Below, piece after piece: positions 1 through 9,850 of a stretch of DNA of 64,000 nt (positions are counted from its first letter, which is position 1; each line of letters begins with the position of its first letter). Source of the DNA: Pogonophryne albipinna (Eukaryota; Chordata; Actinopteri; Perciformes; Artedidraconidae); assembly GCA_028583405.1 (NCBI GenBank), contig CM053252.1, forward strand, positions 38,925,233 to 38,989,232, in the 5' to 3' direction. The notes beneath the pieces are model-generated. The model made no database searches. It saw only the letters and a program-made list of their open reading frames with translations, and was not told the DNA's origin. Position numbers and translations under genes: made by a program.

Positions 1-675
1 CCGTGGTGAGGTCTTTTGTCTGCTTGGAAGATGGGGTCGTAGCGGTCTGACAGGCGGAGAGAGAGAGAGAGAGAGATCTCGGGACGCATTACCTATAGTT
101 AATTCTAACACACTGAGGTAAAATAACACCAATCCTTTCCACTCTATTTTCCTAATCATACTATCTCTCTTAGATGTTAAATGTCATTTAAACCCAATTA
201 ATGTCTACTAATGGTTTTACCATACCCCTAAACATTGTTTTCACCCACTGTAACATGTTTACTCCAAATAACTATTTCAGGAACTATTTTCTTCTATAAA
301 TTAAAAATACCTACATGTTTCAAGCACCACATATTTCACACACTATAAAAGAACGTCCCCATATTTTCTCCATCACTTTAAATCTCACTGTTATTTAGAA
401 CATAAGTAACTTTTGTGACTGGACATATCTGTGCAATGTCACCACAATCTGCTGGGGAATTTTGTTCATTGAGTTTGTACGTACAAAGCTGTACTTGTGG
501 GTTAGTAGCCTGTTTCTACTGTAATAATTTTTCAATAATTGTGCTCAGATCGGTCACCGGTCGGTTGTTCATAAACTTAACAGGGGGTATTTCTGGCACA
601 GACTAAAACATGGATCTAGTGTATTTGGAGATTCCCCTAATCTGTAAATCCCCATCACTTACATATCCCGATCAC
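1..675. other. No gene seen; AT-rich flank of a retroviral relic
   Basis: I see no coding region here. There is a short GA run at about 58-77 and AT-rich sequence after it. A 63-codon open frame at 415-606 has no recognisable motif and is probably chance. The right part may be the tail of the - strand endogenous retrovirus whose env-like frame lies at 676-1029, but nothing in the sequence proves it. Confidence 0.5.
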
Positions 676-1029
676 TTAAACCCATTTCATCATTTGATAC
701 AAGAACTGCATATAGGGGGGGGGGGGGGTGTGAATCATCTTGATTATGACCGCCTCACCTTTGCGACCGAGTATTTCTAACTCCTCCTCTTGTTGCTCAG
801 CTGATCTTTTGGCTCTGGGGATAAGTGAAAGTCTCTGAAACACAGCTGGAGTTCTGTTAGTGATGTAGGCATTCTCTATGAGTGGACTAATGGATCCATG
901 TCTTTCATGATATTGTACTCCCCATCCAACCAGAAAGGTGCCAAGTTTAATAAGCACAATCAACAATGCCATTCTAACTCTTATCCCTAGGGGACCCCAC
1001 AATTGCTTTGGCTTTGTTCTTGACATCAT
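676..1029 (-). pseudogene. Env-like leader fragment of an endogenous retrovirus
   Basis: A 117-codon frame starts with a methionine and has a hydrophobic stretch at about residues 20-38, as expected of a signal or leader peptide of a glycoprotein. A basic RAKR-type motif, like a proprotein-convertase site, follows at about residues 72-75, then an acidic segment rich in E and Q. It lies just downstream (on the - strand) of an integrase-end fragment, where env belongs. The frame is short and ends in a G-homopolymer region (about 714-728), and no surface or fusion domain is seen. It could be an unrelated open frame; position and the signal-like segment are the main support. Confidence 0.35.
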
Positions 1030-1383
1030 CTCTATTTTATCCCTGGTTGTGTCAGTTACAGAATTTAAATAATGAGTACTATAATAACGTATACAAAAAT
1101 GTGACTCTTTTTCAGGTGTAAAACTAAAAATAGGTTTTCACTTTAGTGTACAATCTATACAAATCTATAGACAATTCGACTTTTGAGCTGTTTCTATCTT
1201 TATCTTATTTCTATTTATCGTTTTGTTCCAGCTCTGCCAAATCAGTCCTAACTCCCAATAATGTTCTGGAAGTTGCCAGTGAAGGGTGACAATGTGTGAG
1301 GTGGTGTCAATTTGCTCCTTTTTCTTTACCTTTAAACCGGAGCGCGTGTGAAGTTCATTACAACTTCTCACTGTTCCGTCCAC

Positions 1384-1562
1384 CAGGGATCAGCCCACTG
1401 TCACCCTCACCCAATCACCTGGCCGAACAGGAGTCTCTTCTGGTGTCTCGTCTGGTATCTCTGTAGCTTTCCTAGCCTGTGTAGACACAACTTGGATAAT
1501 ATTACTCAGAGTTCTGACATATTCATTACTTCTATTCGTCTAATCTCTAAAACTGGACCACT
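1384..1562 (-). pseudogene. Retroviral integrase C-terminal end (part 2)
   Basis: The - strand reads in one frame through a helix-like stretch containing YVRTLSNIIQ, then a PGDWVRV-type motif typical of the retroviral integrase C-terminal region before the SH3-like fold. A stop codon sits just after the motif at about 1400, so the copy is dead. The upstream part of the same protein lies at 7870-7796, on the far side of the Gypsy insertion, where the frame again resembles the approach to this helix. It is followed on the - strand by a further open stretch (1383-1165) of uncertain meaning and then by the env-like frame. Confidence 0.5.
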
Positions 1563-1567
1563 CCCTC

Positions 1568-1975
1568 TGTAAGGTTTCAGCGTTAGAGTCTGTGAGCTTA
1601 TTGTTTTGTGTTTATTCTGGTGGCCTTGCAGTTTATTTTGATGTTTGCTCTGTCCTCTCGTTTCAGGTGTAATCACTTCCTGTCGTTGTGTGTCACTTGC
1701 CAGCTTGATTGTGATCTCCTGTTCTGGATTGTTTGCACCTGTGCCTCATTAACTGTTGTGTATATGTAGCCCTGTTCTCCTGTTGTCTTTTGTCGGTTCG
1801 CCTTGTCTACCAAGTCCATGTCTGTACTCTCTCATGCACACTTTGAGCTAGTCGAACCTAGTGAACTATTTAGTAGTCCTAGTAGATCCTAGAAACCCTT
1901 TTTTGGATAATAAAACGTATTTTTTGAAATCAAGGAAGAATCGTGCATTTGAGTCTTTGTGAGTCCTTCGTGTCA
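1568..1975 (+). repeat. 5' LTR of the Gypsy element
   Basis: This 408-bp direct repeat of 7383-7790 begins TGTAAGG and ends GTGTCA. It differs from its partner at five positions by eye. An AATAAAA-type signal at about 1908-1914 is the likely polyadenylation signal. It is preceded by the CCCTC duplication. No clear canonical primer-binding site was recognised just after 1975. Confidence 0.95.
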
Positions 1976-1995
1976 GAACGAACCGACCAAACAAG

Positions 1996-3069
1996 ATGGA
2001 GTCAGCCGATTCCACCGTGTTAAAGACAGCTTTGCAGGCGCAAGGAACACTCCTGCTTCAACATGAGGAACAGCTGACAACAATGAATCAAGGGGTTCAG
2101 GACTTAAATGCCCGTCAGCACAACTTCCAGTCAACAGTGACAACGGAAATAAATCACCTGGCGGAGAAAATGCGTGACATACTTACGCACCTCGAGGCAC
2201 GTCCTGCTGTTCCTGCGGCAGAGTTTTCCGGTCCAGCGGAGGTCGGGTTTGCTGAGATCCCCGTTCAAATACCCATGCCATCGTCTTCACTCCGCCTCGC
2301 TTCACCGGAGAAGTTCTCCGGGGATTCTGGAAACTGTCGTCCATTCCTGATACAGTGCGATCTCCATTTCAAACATCAGCCTGCAGCATTTCCCACAGAT
2401 CAAGCTAAGGTAGCTTTCATAGTATCTCACTTGACGGGAAGAGCGGGCAACAGCAGAATGGGCCCGAGACTCGCCTGTTTGCCAGTCGTTAAGGCTATTC
2501 ATGGTTTCTATGAAAAACATTTTTGACCAGACAGCACCCGGGAGAGAGTCAGCGAGAGCCCTGGTGAACATCAAACAACGGCAGAGGAGAGTGGCGGATT
2601 ACGCGATCGATTTCCGGACCCTGGCAGCGGAGAGTGGATGGAACTCAGCGGCTCTTTTTGATGCATTTCTGCATGGATTAGCGGATCCCATAAAGGATCA
2701 GTTGGCTCCATTAGAGTTGCCTGTAGAATTGGACTCGCTCATCGCCATGGCTATCCGGGTGGACCAACGTCTAGCAGAGAGACGTCGGGAGAGAGGGGAG
2801 AAAGCAGCTCCCACTCCACTGTTCGGAAGGAGGTAAAGAGGGAACACTACGGTTGGCGGAGTAATACCCGGACTTCGTCTCCAGAGCGACCAGCGCCCCC
2901 TAGCGCCGCGGAGGAACAGATGCAGCTCGGAAGAGCCAAACTCACCCCGGAGGAGCGTCAGCGCCGCCTACGGGAGCAGCGGTGTTTCTACTGCGGCCAG
3001 CAGGGTCATGTTCTGGCAGCCTGTCCGGCAAAAGATCAGGCTCATCAGCGGGAAGAGGGACGCTGGTGA
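1996..3069 (+). pseudogene. Gypsy gag (capsid/nucleocapsid), frameshifted
   Basis: Gag starts at the ATG at 1996, 20 bp after the LTR. Its first part is a coiled-coil-like, glutamine-rich segment, followed by the capsid core. The frame shifts near 2445 (the continuation is open from before 2501 to 2836) and shifts back before 2836, so two compensating indels break it. The third part carries one CCHC zinc knuckle at about 2970-3020 (C-x2-C-x4-H-x4-C) and stops at TGA 3067-3069. The protease frame is -1 relative to gag and overlaps it over about 2982-3069. That fits the known -1 frameshift expression of Sushi-like elements, but I did not find a classical slippery heptamer. Confidence 0.85.
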
Positions 3070-3400
3070 GCCGAGTGACTTCTTTCGACCCTTCCTCGAG
3101 AAGACTGACTCAGGTACAAATGAAACTGAATGATAAAACTGTGACTCAGGATGCATTAATTGATTCTGGGGCTGATGAGAGCTTGTTAGACTGGGAGCTG
3201 GCTAAAGAGTTGAACTTAAACATTGTCCTTTTAGATCAGCCATTAGTGGCTAGCGCGTTGGATGGCCGCCTTTTATGTACAGTTACTCATCGCACGGAAC
3301 CCATAGAAATTGTCATAGATCAGGAGCACCCTGAGCATATTAGCTTTCATGTATTTAACTCAGCTCAACAGCCTCTCATTTTGGGTTACCCTTGGCTTGT
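2982..3400 (+). pseudogene. Gypsy aspartic protease, interrupted by an insertion
   Basis: The frame contains the retropepsin active-site motif DSGAD at about 3165-3180, followed by a short hydrophobic loop region and the ILGYPWL segment typical of the protease-RT linker in Gypsy elements. At 3400 the frame is cut by a foreign 943-bp segment and resumes at 4349 in the same phase. It lies -1 to gag and overlaps its end. Confidence 0.85.
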
Positions 3401-4343
3401 GTTGTAGCCGCGCCGATCTTATATGAGTTTGCTTTAAAAGAAGGAAAACCCAAAACAACCAGGATAGGGGTTAAACAATAATCTGCTTTAATGATAAACG
3501 GTAAGAATACAAATACACTTCTCCAAAGGGGTAGGCCCACGCCCTGCTCTGGTCCAAATGCCGGGAGAACCTTTCATCTTGACGGCAGGAGCAAAAAGAG
3601 AAAGAACCAACAGATAGAACAGGCTTACATGCAGAAAACAAAACAGGAGGGGTTGGGTCAGCTGGTCATCTTTTCAGGTCATCTCATTGTGAGATGCAAA
3701 AGATGCTGTGTCGCAGCGAATCAGCGCGTGCCAGCAGAGGACCCGCAAACAGTCTCAGTTTGAAGCAAAACACATCTGACGTTCGCTGTCTCATATTTCT
3801 GCAGCCTCCACACACACACACATCCCCCCACATTCCAGAGACCTGAGTTGGGTCTAAAGAATATTCTCTTGCTCACATCTTACTCCAAATAATGGTTTTA
3901 CTCCTCATATTTTCCGCTTCTGGTTACACAGACTGCTATTATTAATACAAAGTAATTAAACACACACATATACTATTCAAGATATGTAGACTTCCCTGAA
4001 ACATGACATACTGGAGATCTTAAGTAGAAGGTACTCTCATCCACCTAGCCCACTGCCCTGCATACCTACACCTCCCCCACAGAGCAATAAAACCTGTTTA
4101 CTCCAAGCACCCCAGAATGTTTGAGCAAGTTTAGTCCTCACATTTATGAAAGGATAAAACAGAGAAATCAATACAAAACACAAACACAGGTATTGTTTGA
4201 ACAGTATTCACTTAACTGCTACTATTGATAATTTCCAGAGAAACTCAAGGGGCCTCTTTTAATATCTGGAAGTTGCAACAAGACTTTCTGCCATTTCAAA
4301 TGTAACACACTTCCCAAATATCAGATGATAATAATCTTCAATA
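3401..4343. mobile_element. 943-bp insertion inside the Gypsy protease-RT linker, type unknown
   Basis: The Gypsy coding frame stops making sense at 3401 and resumes at 4349. The pentamer CTTGT flanks the segment (3396-3400 and 4344-4348), consistent with a 5-bp target duplication. Insert plus one pentamer is 948 bp, a multiple of three, which agrees with a clean insertion into coding sequence. It has no long ORF. It contains an AATAAAA at about 4085 and a CA-rich patch near 3813. The size and 5-bp duplication suggest a solo LTR, but the ends do not show a tidy TG...CA, so the family is open. Confidence 0.7.
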
Positions 4344-4348
4344 CTTGT

Positions 4349-5990
4349 TCAACATAACCCTCACATGGACTGGCTTACAGGAAAGGTTAAGGGGTGGGGG
4401 AGTGAGTGCTCTCGTTCATGTTTAGCCTCTCATACAGTTTCGAGTGGACCGCACAGATCTAGGAACTTTAAACAGGCGTCAGATAGGGACAGTGTCACTT
4501 CTTCTAAACATTCTGACTTTCCTGACTTATCCAAAGTGCCAGAGTGTTATCTTGACATTAAGGAGGTGTTTAACCAAACACGAGCTACTTCCTTGCCTCC
4601 CCATAGACCGTATGATTGCCCCATAGACCTTCTGTCGGGCTCTACTATCCCCAAAGGACGGTTGTATTCTCTCTCTGGTCCTGAAAGGGAGGCCATGGAA
4701 GAGTATATCGGATCATCACTCAAAGCTGGCTTGATTCGGCCATCATCATCCCCAGCAGCAGCAGGTTTCTTTCTTTTTTGTAGGGAAAAAGGACGGTTCA
4801 TTAAGGTCCTGTATTGATTACAGTCCACTTAATCAGATCACAGTTAAGAACAGATATCCCCTTCCACTCATCTCTACGGCATTCGAACTGTTACAGGGAG
4901 CCAAGATATTTACCAAGCTTGACTTAAGGAATGCATATCATCTTGTGCGCATCCGGGAGGGGGATGAGTGGAAAACAGGTTTCAATACACCTACGGGACA
5001 TTACGAATATTTGGTGATGCCTTTTGGACTTTGTAATGCACCTGCTGTTTTCCAAGCCCTCATTAATGATGTGTTAAGAGATTTCCTGAATGTTTTCTGT
5101 TTTGTGTATCTCGATGATATTCTCATCTTTTCTCCAGATAAGAAAACTCATGTTAACCATGTTCACCTTGTTCTTCAGAGACTCCTGGCTAACCATTTGT
5201 TTGTAAAAGCCGAAAAATGTGAGTTTCATGTGAACTCTGTGGCATTTTTGGGCTTTGTGATTTCCCCTAACAAGGTGGAAATGGACCCAGCTAAGGTCAG
5301 TGACGTGGCTAATTGGCCCACGCCAGACTCTAGAAAGAAAGTTCAGCAATTCTTGGGGTTTGCTAACTTTTACAGACGGTTCATACGCAATTTCAGTGCT
5401 ATTGCCTCTCCTCTCCATGCCCTTACCTCTCCCCATGTTAATTTTGTGTGGAATCCACAGGCAGAGAAATCTTTCCTGGAACTGAAGAGGAGGTTCACCA
5501 CAGCTCCCATCCTGACTGTACCTGATCGCCACCGACAGTTTGTGGTGGAAGTGGACGCCTCCAACGACGGCGTTGGAGCTATACTGTCCCAGAGGTCAGC
5601 GGGGGACAACAAGCTTCATCCGTGTGCATATCTCTCCTGTAAGCTATCTTCTGCTGAGAGGAATTACGACGTGGGAAATCGGGAACTGTTGGCTGTGAAG
5701 ATTGCTTTGGAGGAGTGGCGGCACTGGTTGGAGGGAGCGGAGCAGGATTTCCTGGTCTGGACGGATCATAAAAACCTGCAATACATCAGGAAGGTCAAAC
5801 GTCTGAACTCTAGGCAGGCCAGATGGGCTTTGTTCTTTAATAGATTTAGGTTCACTCTGTCATATCGACCTGGTTCGCAGAATGGAAAGCCTGATGCACT
5901 CTCCAGAATGTATGATCCTGAGCCAGTCCCCAAGAGTCCAGACCCCATTCTGCGGCCAGACCGAGTGATAGGGAGTGTGACCTGGCCCAT
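4349..5990 (+). pseudogene. Gypsy reverse transcriptase and RNase H
   Basis: The linker resumes at 4349. One frameshift occurs in a T-run near 4770, where the upstream frame runs to a stop at 4817 while the RT frame is open from about 4775. Downstream the RT palm is intact by eye: the [11 protein letters not shown] segment, the [13 protein letters not shown] segment and the catalytic YLDD box at about 5107-5118, followed by the thumb. RNase H follows with its first catalytic aspartate in [11 protein letters not shown] (about 5549-5580) and the TDHKNLQY segment (about 5762-5785). The product would copy element RNA into DNA in the cytoplasm. Confidence 0.9.
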
Positions 5991-7401
5991 TGAAGCCAAG
6001 GGCAAACAGCGGAAATCCTGTCCCAAGAGGGTGTCCTCAGAATCGCTTGTTTGTGCCGGAGCAACTTCGATCTCAAGTTGTTCATTGGGCACATACGTCT
6101 GTACTTACCTGTCATCCTGGAAACAAAAGGACCTTTTTCATGGTGAGACACAGATTCTGGTGGCCGGGGATGTGGAAGGATGTTGCAGAATATGTGGCAG
6201 CGTGCCCTGTGTGCGCCAGGAACAAAACTTCTCGGCAAGCTGCGGCAGGTCTTCTCCAACCTCTGCCCATTCCCAACATCTCATGGTCTGGTCAAAATCT
6301 CACATTGCGTTGGATTTTGTGACAGGATTACCAACATCGGCAGGTAATACCACCATACTCACTATGGTTGATCGTTTTTCTAAAATGGCACACTTTGTCG
6401 CCATGCCCAAGTTACCTAATGCCAAAGAAACAGCAGAGGCCATGTTGTCCCATGTGTTCAGGATCCATGGTTTTCCCAGTGATGTCGTTTCAGACCGAGG
6501 CCCACAGTTCGTGTCACGTTTTTGGAAGGAGTTTTGTCGCCTAATCCAAGCCACTGTTAGTCTGACCTCCGGATACCACCCACAATCGAATGGACAAGCG
6601 GAGAGGATAAATCAGGATTTGGAGACCTGTTTGAGATGTCTAGCGTCCGAGAAACCTACCACCTGGAGTAAGAGTCTGATTTGGGTGGAGTATGCGCACA
6701 ACACTTTACCCACATCAGCCACTGGTATCTCCCCGTTTCAATGTGTCCATGGGTACCAACCTCCATTGTTTCCGGAGCTCGAGAAGGAGGTCACCGTACC
6801 ATCAGCCCATGCTCTGGTTCGCCGCTGCCGTCGGGTCTGGGCGGGAGTTCGCCATATGTTGCAGAGGAGTGCCGTTCGCATGAAGGTATTGGCCGACCGG
6901 AAACGACGTCCAGCCCCCAAGTACCAGGCCGGACAACGAGTGTGGCTATCTACCAAGGATCTTCCTCTCCATGTCGCCTCCAGGAAGCTGGCTCCCCGGT
7001 TCGTTGGTCCTTTTCACATAGCCAAAGTGATTAACCCTGTTGCTGTCCGTTTATGTCTTCCAAAGTCCATCAAGGTCCACCCCACGTTTCATGTCAGCAA
7101 GTTGAAACCGGTCAAAGAGAGCAGACTGGTCCCCGCCTCCACGCCCCCTCCACCTCCTCGGATTGTCGATGGAGGTCAAGTGTACACTGTGGACAAAATA
7201 CTGTCTGAAAGGAAGAGGGGCAGAGGTAGACAGTTCCTGGTCGACTGGGTAGGGTATGGATTAGAGGAGAGGTGTTGGATCCCAGGCAGCTTCATTGTGG
7301 ACAAGACCCTTATATCTGACTTCGATAGAGAACAGTCTCAGGCTTCAGGGACGTCTGGAGCCGTCCGTAAGAGGGGGGGTACTGTAAGGTTTCAGCGTTA
7401 G
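5990..7401 (+). pseudogene. Gypsy integrase with C-terminal chromodomain
   Basis: The HHCC zinc-binding region is readable only in a shifted frame between about 5998 and 6290. The main frame passes through without stops but is meaningless there, so two compensating frameshifts are present. Back in the main frame are the catalytic core (first D in ALDFVTG about 6306, second D in VSDRGPQF about 6487, E in GQAERINQ about 6599) and the [15 protein letters not shown] tail. A chromodomain follows (about 7185-7310: [21 protein letters not shown]). Chromodomains of this class bind histone H3 tails and steer integration to heterochromatin. The stop at 7399-7401 lies just inside the 3' LTR. Confidence 0.9.
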
Positions 7402-7790
7402 AGTCTGTGAGCTTATTGTTTTGTGTTTATTCTGGTGGCCTTGCAGTTTATTTTGATGTTGGCTCTGTCCTCTCGTTTCAGATGTCATCACTTCCTGTCG
7501 TTGTGTGTCACTTGCCAGCTTGATTGTGATCTCCTGTTCTGGATTGTTTGCACCTGTGCCTCATTAACTGTTGTGTATATGTAGCCCTGTTCTCCTGTTG
7601 TCTTTTGTCGGTTCGCCTTGTCTACCAAGTGCATGTCTGTACTCTCTCATGCACACTTTGAGCTAGTCGAACCTAGTGAACTATTTAGTAGTCCTAGTAG
7701 ATCCTAGAAACCCTTTTTTGGATAATAAAAGGTATTTTTTGAAATCAAGGAAGAATCGTGCATTTGAGTCTTTGTGAGTCCTTCGTGTCA
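7383..7790 (+). repeat. 3' LTR of the Gypsy element
   Basis: This 408-bp direct repeat of 1568-1975 overlaps the last codons of the integrase-chromodomain frame. A run rich in G (about 7371-7380) immediately upstream is the probable polypurine tract. The target duplication CCCTC follows at 7791-7795. Confidence 0.95.
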
Positions 7791-9229
7791 CCCTCCTTGG
7801 AGAAGGCCCAAGCTTCAGCATACCTTTTGTCGTTATGAGACCTATTATTAACTACATGTTATTATTTATTAACTACAACGTCACTGAAATCAATATATCT
7901 GTATAATCATGACACTCCCTCCTTTGAGCATAACATGCTCAATTAATATTGCAATGATTACCCCATTATAAACAGGACATGTAAAACCCATAACGTTTTA
8001 TTAACTAAATATAAATTCTCCGTGTACCCATAAGGCTTACAAAAATATCGTATGATGTATGGCTTTCTGATGGTATAAAAACATATTCACTAAAATCTGC
8101 CATTAGCACAAAAATAGTTTACTTGTTTCAATAATGGCTTTTGTCCTGGTATTATGCATCATTGTTGCTGCGAAAAACAATACCCCTGGTGTCGCTAATG
8201 CGTCTCAATAATTCCAGGATTAGAGGATTGTTTGATACTGCTGAACAAACATATGATAAAATAATATTTCTCTAAACTAGAGGGAAAATATGAACTATTC
8301 TCACAGAGGGCTGGTGCCCCTCACTCAAAATGAGATATTGCCTTACGCACTACATTATAAATCAGTAAAGTCACTCAAGAATAAATAAATAAAAACTGAT
8401 TCTTGAAACTGTTGTATAAACCCTACAACTTCTTCATCCAAGCTCTCAATCAGTGTTATGTTATTTAATCTGCAGCTCATTGCCTTAAAACAGATACTTC
8501 AGACCGATTATAAAATTGTGTTTATGAGAAAAATGTAACCTGACTCCATAAATCACATAATTGTTTGACTACACTAACAATAAATGAAGTTCCCCTTCAA
8601 ACACAGCCCCGGTCTTCTGACGGGGTCTATCTATGTACTGGCTGGAAAATGTTGTGCCAGTCTCTGTCGCTCCGTCACTGTTCTCCCGCTAACAGTCACT
8701 CTCTAGCTCTGCTGGGTTCTTGTTGACTTCTTCACTGGTTTGAGACAAGCGACCCTATCGGAACACCTCGCTTTGTAGCCAGACTTCACCACAGCAGGAT
8801 CGAGTTTCTTTTTTCAGGTCCCAACAGTCAGGTGTATCGTCGCCCCTTGAACTGCAGTCGGTGTACACAGGAGGACTTGGTAAGGATCCTCCGTCTTGGG
8901 CGAGTACTAGGTTTCCGTCTTCATATTTTGGGTGGAAACCCGTCGTCTTGACCTCACTAGCTGTGTGGCCACAATAGTTTTCTGTGTGGGGGAACAACAT
9001 CACTCGTAATCTCTATCCTTCTCATAATTACAAAAATAGTCTGCTAAATGTTCTAATCTGCTACTTCTAATCTGTGGATGCTTTATGTGTAAATGCAATA
9101 TGCTACTCTCGATTTTTTTTAAATAACATTAAACCTCTCCCTCCTGTGGTGACAGATATGGCTCAATGTAGCTGGATTTCAAAATACCCTTGTTGAAGAT
9201 GCATCACCTGGTGGTCTGGCCCTCTGAGC
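7791..9229. other. Decayed retroviral interior; no clear gene
   Basis: The first 80 bases carry the upstream part of the integrase end on the - strand. The rest is AT-rich and has only short frames. A - strand frame at 8755-9003 (82 codons, several cysteines) has no motif I recognise. By position this should be the retrovirus pol gene, but reverse transcriptase motifs are not visible, so it is either deleted or replaced by other DNA. Confidence 0.4.
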
Positions 9230-9274
9230 TTCCTCATTGTTGTGGTTGATACCAGGCTCTCAGTGGCATTTGGT

Positions 9275-9840
9275 TCATGTTTGGCACCCCTGTTCTTTGA
9301 CATCTCTGGGACCCCCTGCCTCCGTCGACATCATGGAAACCTCCCCTGGGGTAACTGCATGGAGGGCCGTTGTTTGGTGCATGTTCTGCGGACACTCTCT
9401 GGACCAATGTGTCAGCCGACCACATTTGTAGCAGCCTTCATCTCTTCTTCGTCTTGATTGTTGCTCTCCTCTCCATTGTCCCTTTTGTTGATGCTGTATG
9501 GGAGTGTATACCTGTGCTTGCGGCTGTACTTGGGTAGGAGGATATGCAGGTGTTTGCTGTTGCCGAAATTGTGTGGGAAGATATTCTGGTACTTGCATCA
9601 TCCTGTGTTGCGGACAATATCTGGCCCAATGTGAGAACTGACCACATATGGAGCATCCTTCACCTTGGAAACCTTGTCCTGTTGATCGATTACCTCCTTG
9701 GAAACGTCCTCTTCCTCTGCCACTTTGTCTTCCTCGGAAACCTCCTCCCCCTCTTTGTTCGATCGCAATTCATCATTCATGCCGGAATCGTGATCCTTTT
9801 TTTTAAGCATGTTGTAACTTCCGGTTGTTGTTGTTGTCAT
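9275..9840 (-). pseudogene. Retroviral gag nucleocapsid region, frameshifted
   Basis: The - strand reads first through an acidic, lysine-rich frame (9840-9598), then a Q/P-rich frame (9601-9275) that contains one zinc knuckle CYKCGRLTHWSRECP (about 9425-9380), matching C-x2-C-x4-H-x4-C. Such a knuckle binds genomic RNA in the nucleocapsid of retroviruses. The two frames differ, so at least one indel breaks gag. The order relative to the integrase and env scraps supports one old provirus on the - strand. Confidence 0.55.
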
Positions 9841-9850
9841 CTCCGGATAT

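Larger units (their letters stand above)
1568..7790 (+). mobile_element. Ty3/Gypsy chromodomain LTR retrotransposon, nearly full length
   Basis: The element is bounded by two 408-bp direct LTRs (1568-1975 and 7383-7790) that start TG and end CA, and is flanked by a 5-bp target duplication CCCTC (1563-1567 and 7791-7795). Inside, in order, are gag with a CCHC knuckle, protease, reverse transcriptase, RNase H, integrase and a C-terminal chromodomain, which is the chromovirus arrangement. By eye the LTRs differ at five substitutions and no indels, so insertion is recent. The reading frames carry several shifts and a 943-bp insertion, so this copy cannot make its own proteins. A Sushi-like fish chromovirus is the likeliest relative. 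Confidence 0.95.
600..9850 (-). mobile_element. Endogenous retrovirus remnant, interrupted by a Gypsy element
   Basis: Three pieces lie in retroviral order on the - strand: a gag-like frame with one zinc knuckle (about 9840-9275), the end of an integrase (7870-7791, continuing at 1562-1384 across the Gypsy insertion) and an env-like leader (1029-676). Most of pol is missing or unrecognisable between 9230 and 7870. No LTRs of its own were identified, so the outer limits are rough. Stops and frameshifts show that it is an old, dead copy. The assignment to retroviruses is by the gene order, the zinc knuckle and the integrase-end resemblance; the genus is not resolved. Confidence 0.5.

Noticed and set aside
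5990..6290. Programmed frameshift in the Gypsy integrase zinc domain
   Set aside because: The frame moves away and back within 300 bp, which no known element uses. Two compensating indels are simpler.
4547..6956. Minus-strand frames across the Gypsy pol region (for example 5074-5532 and 5852-6259)
   Set aside because: They lie opposite well-matched RT and integrase codons and have no motifs of their own.
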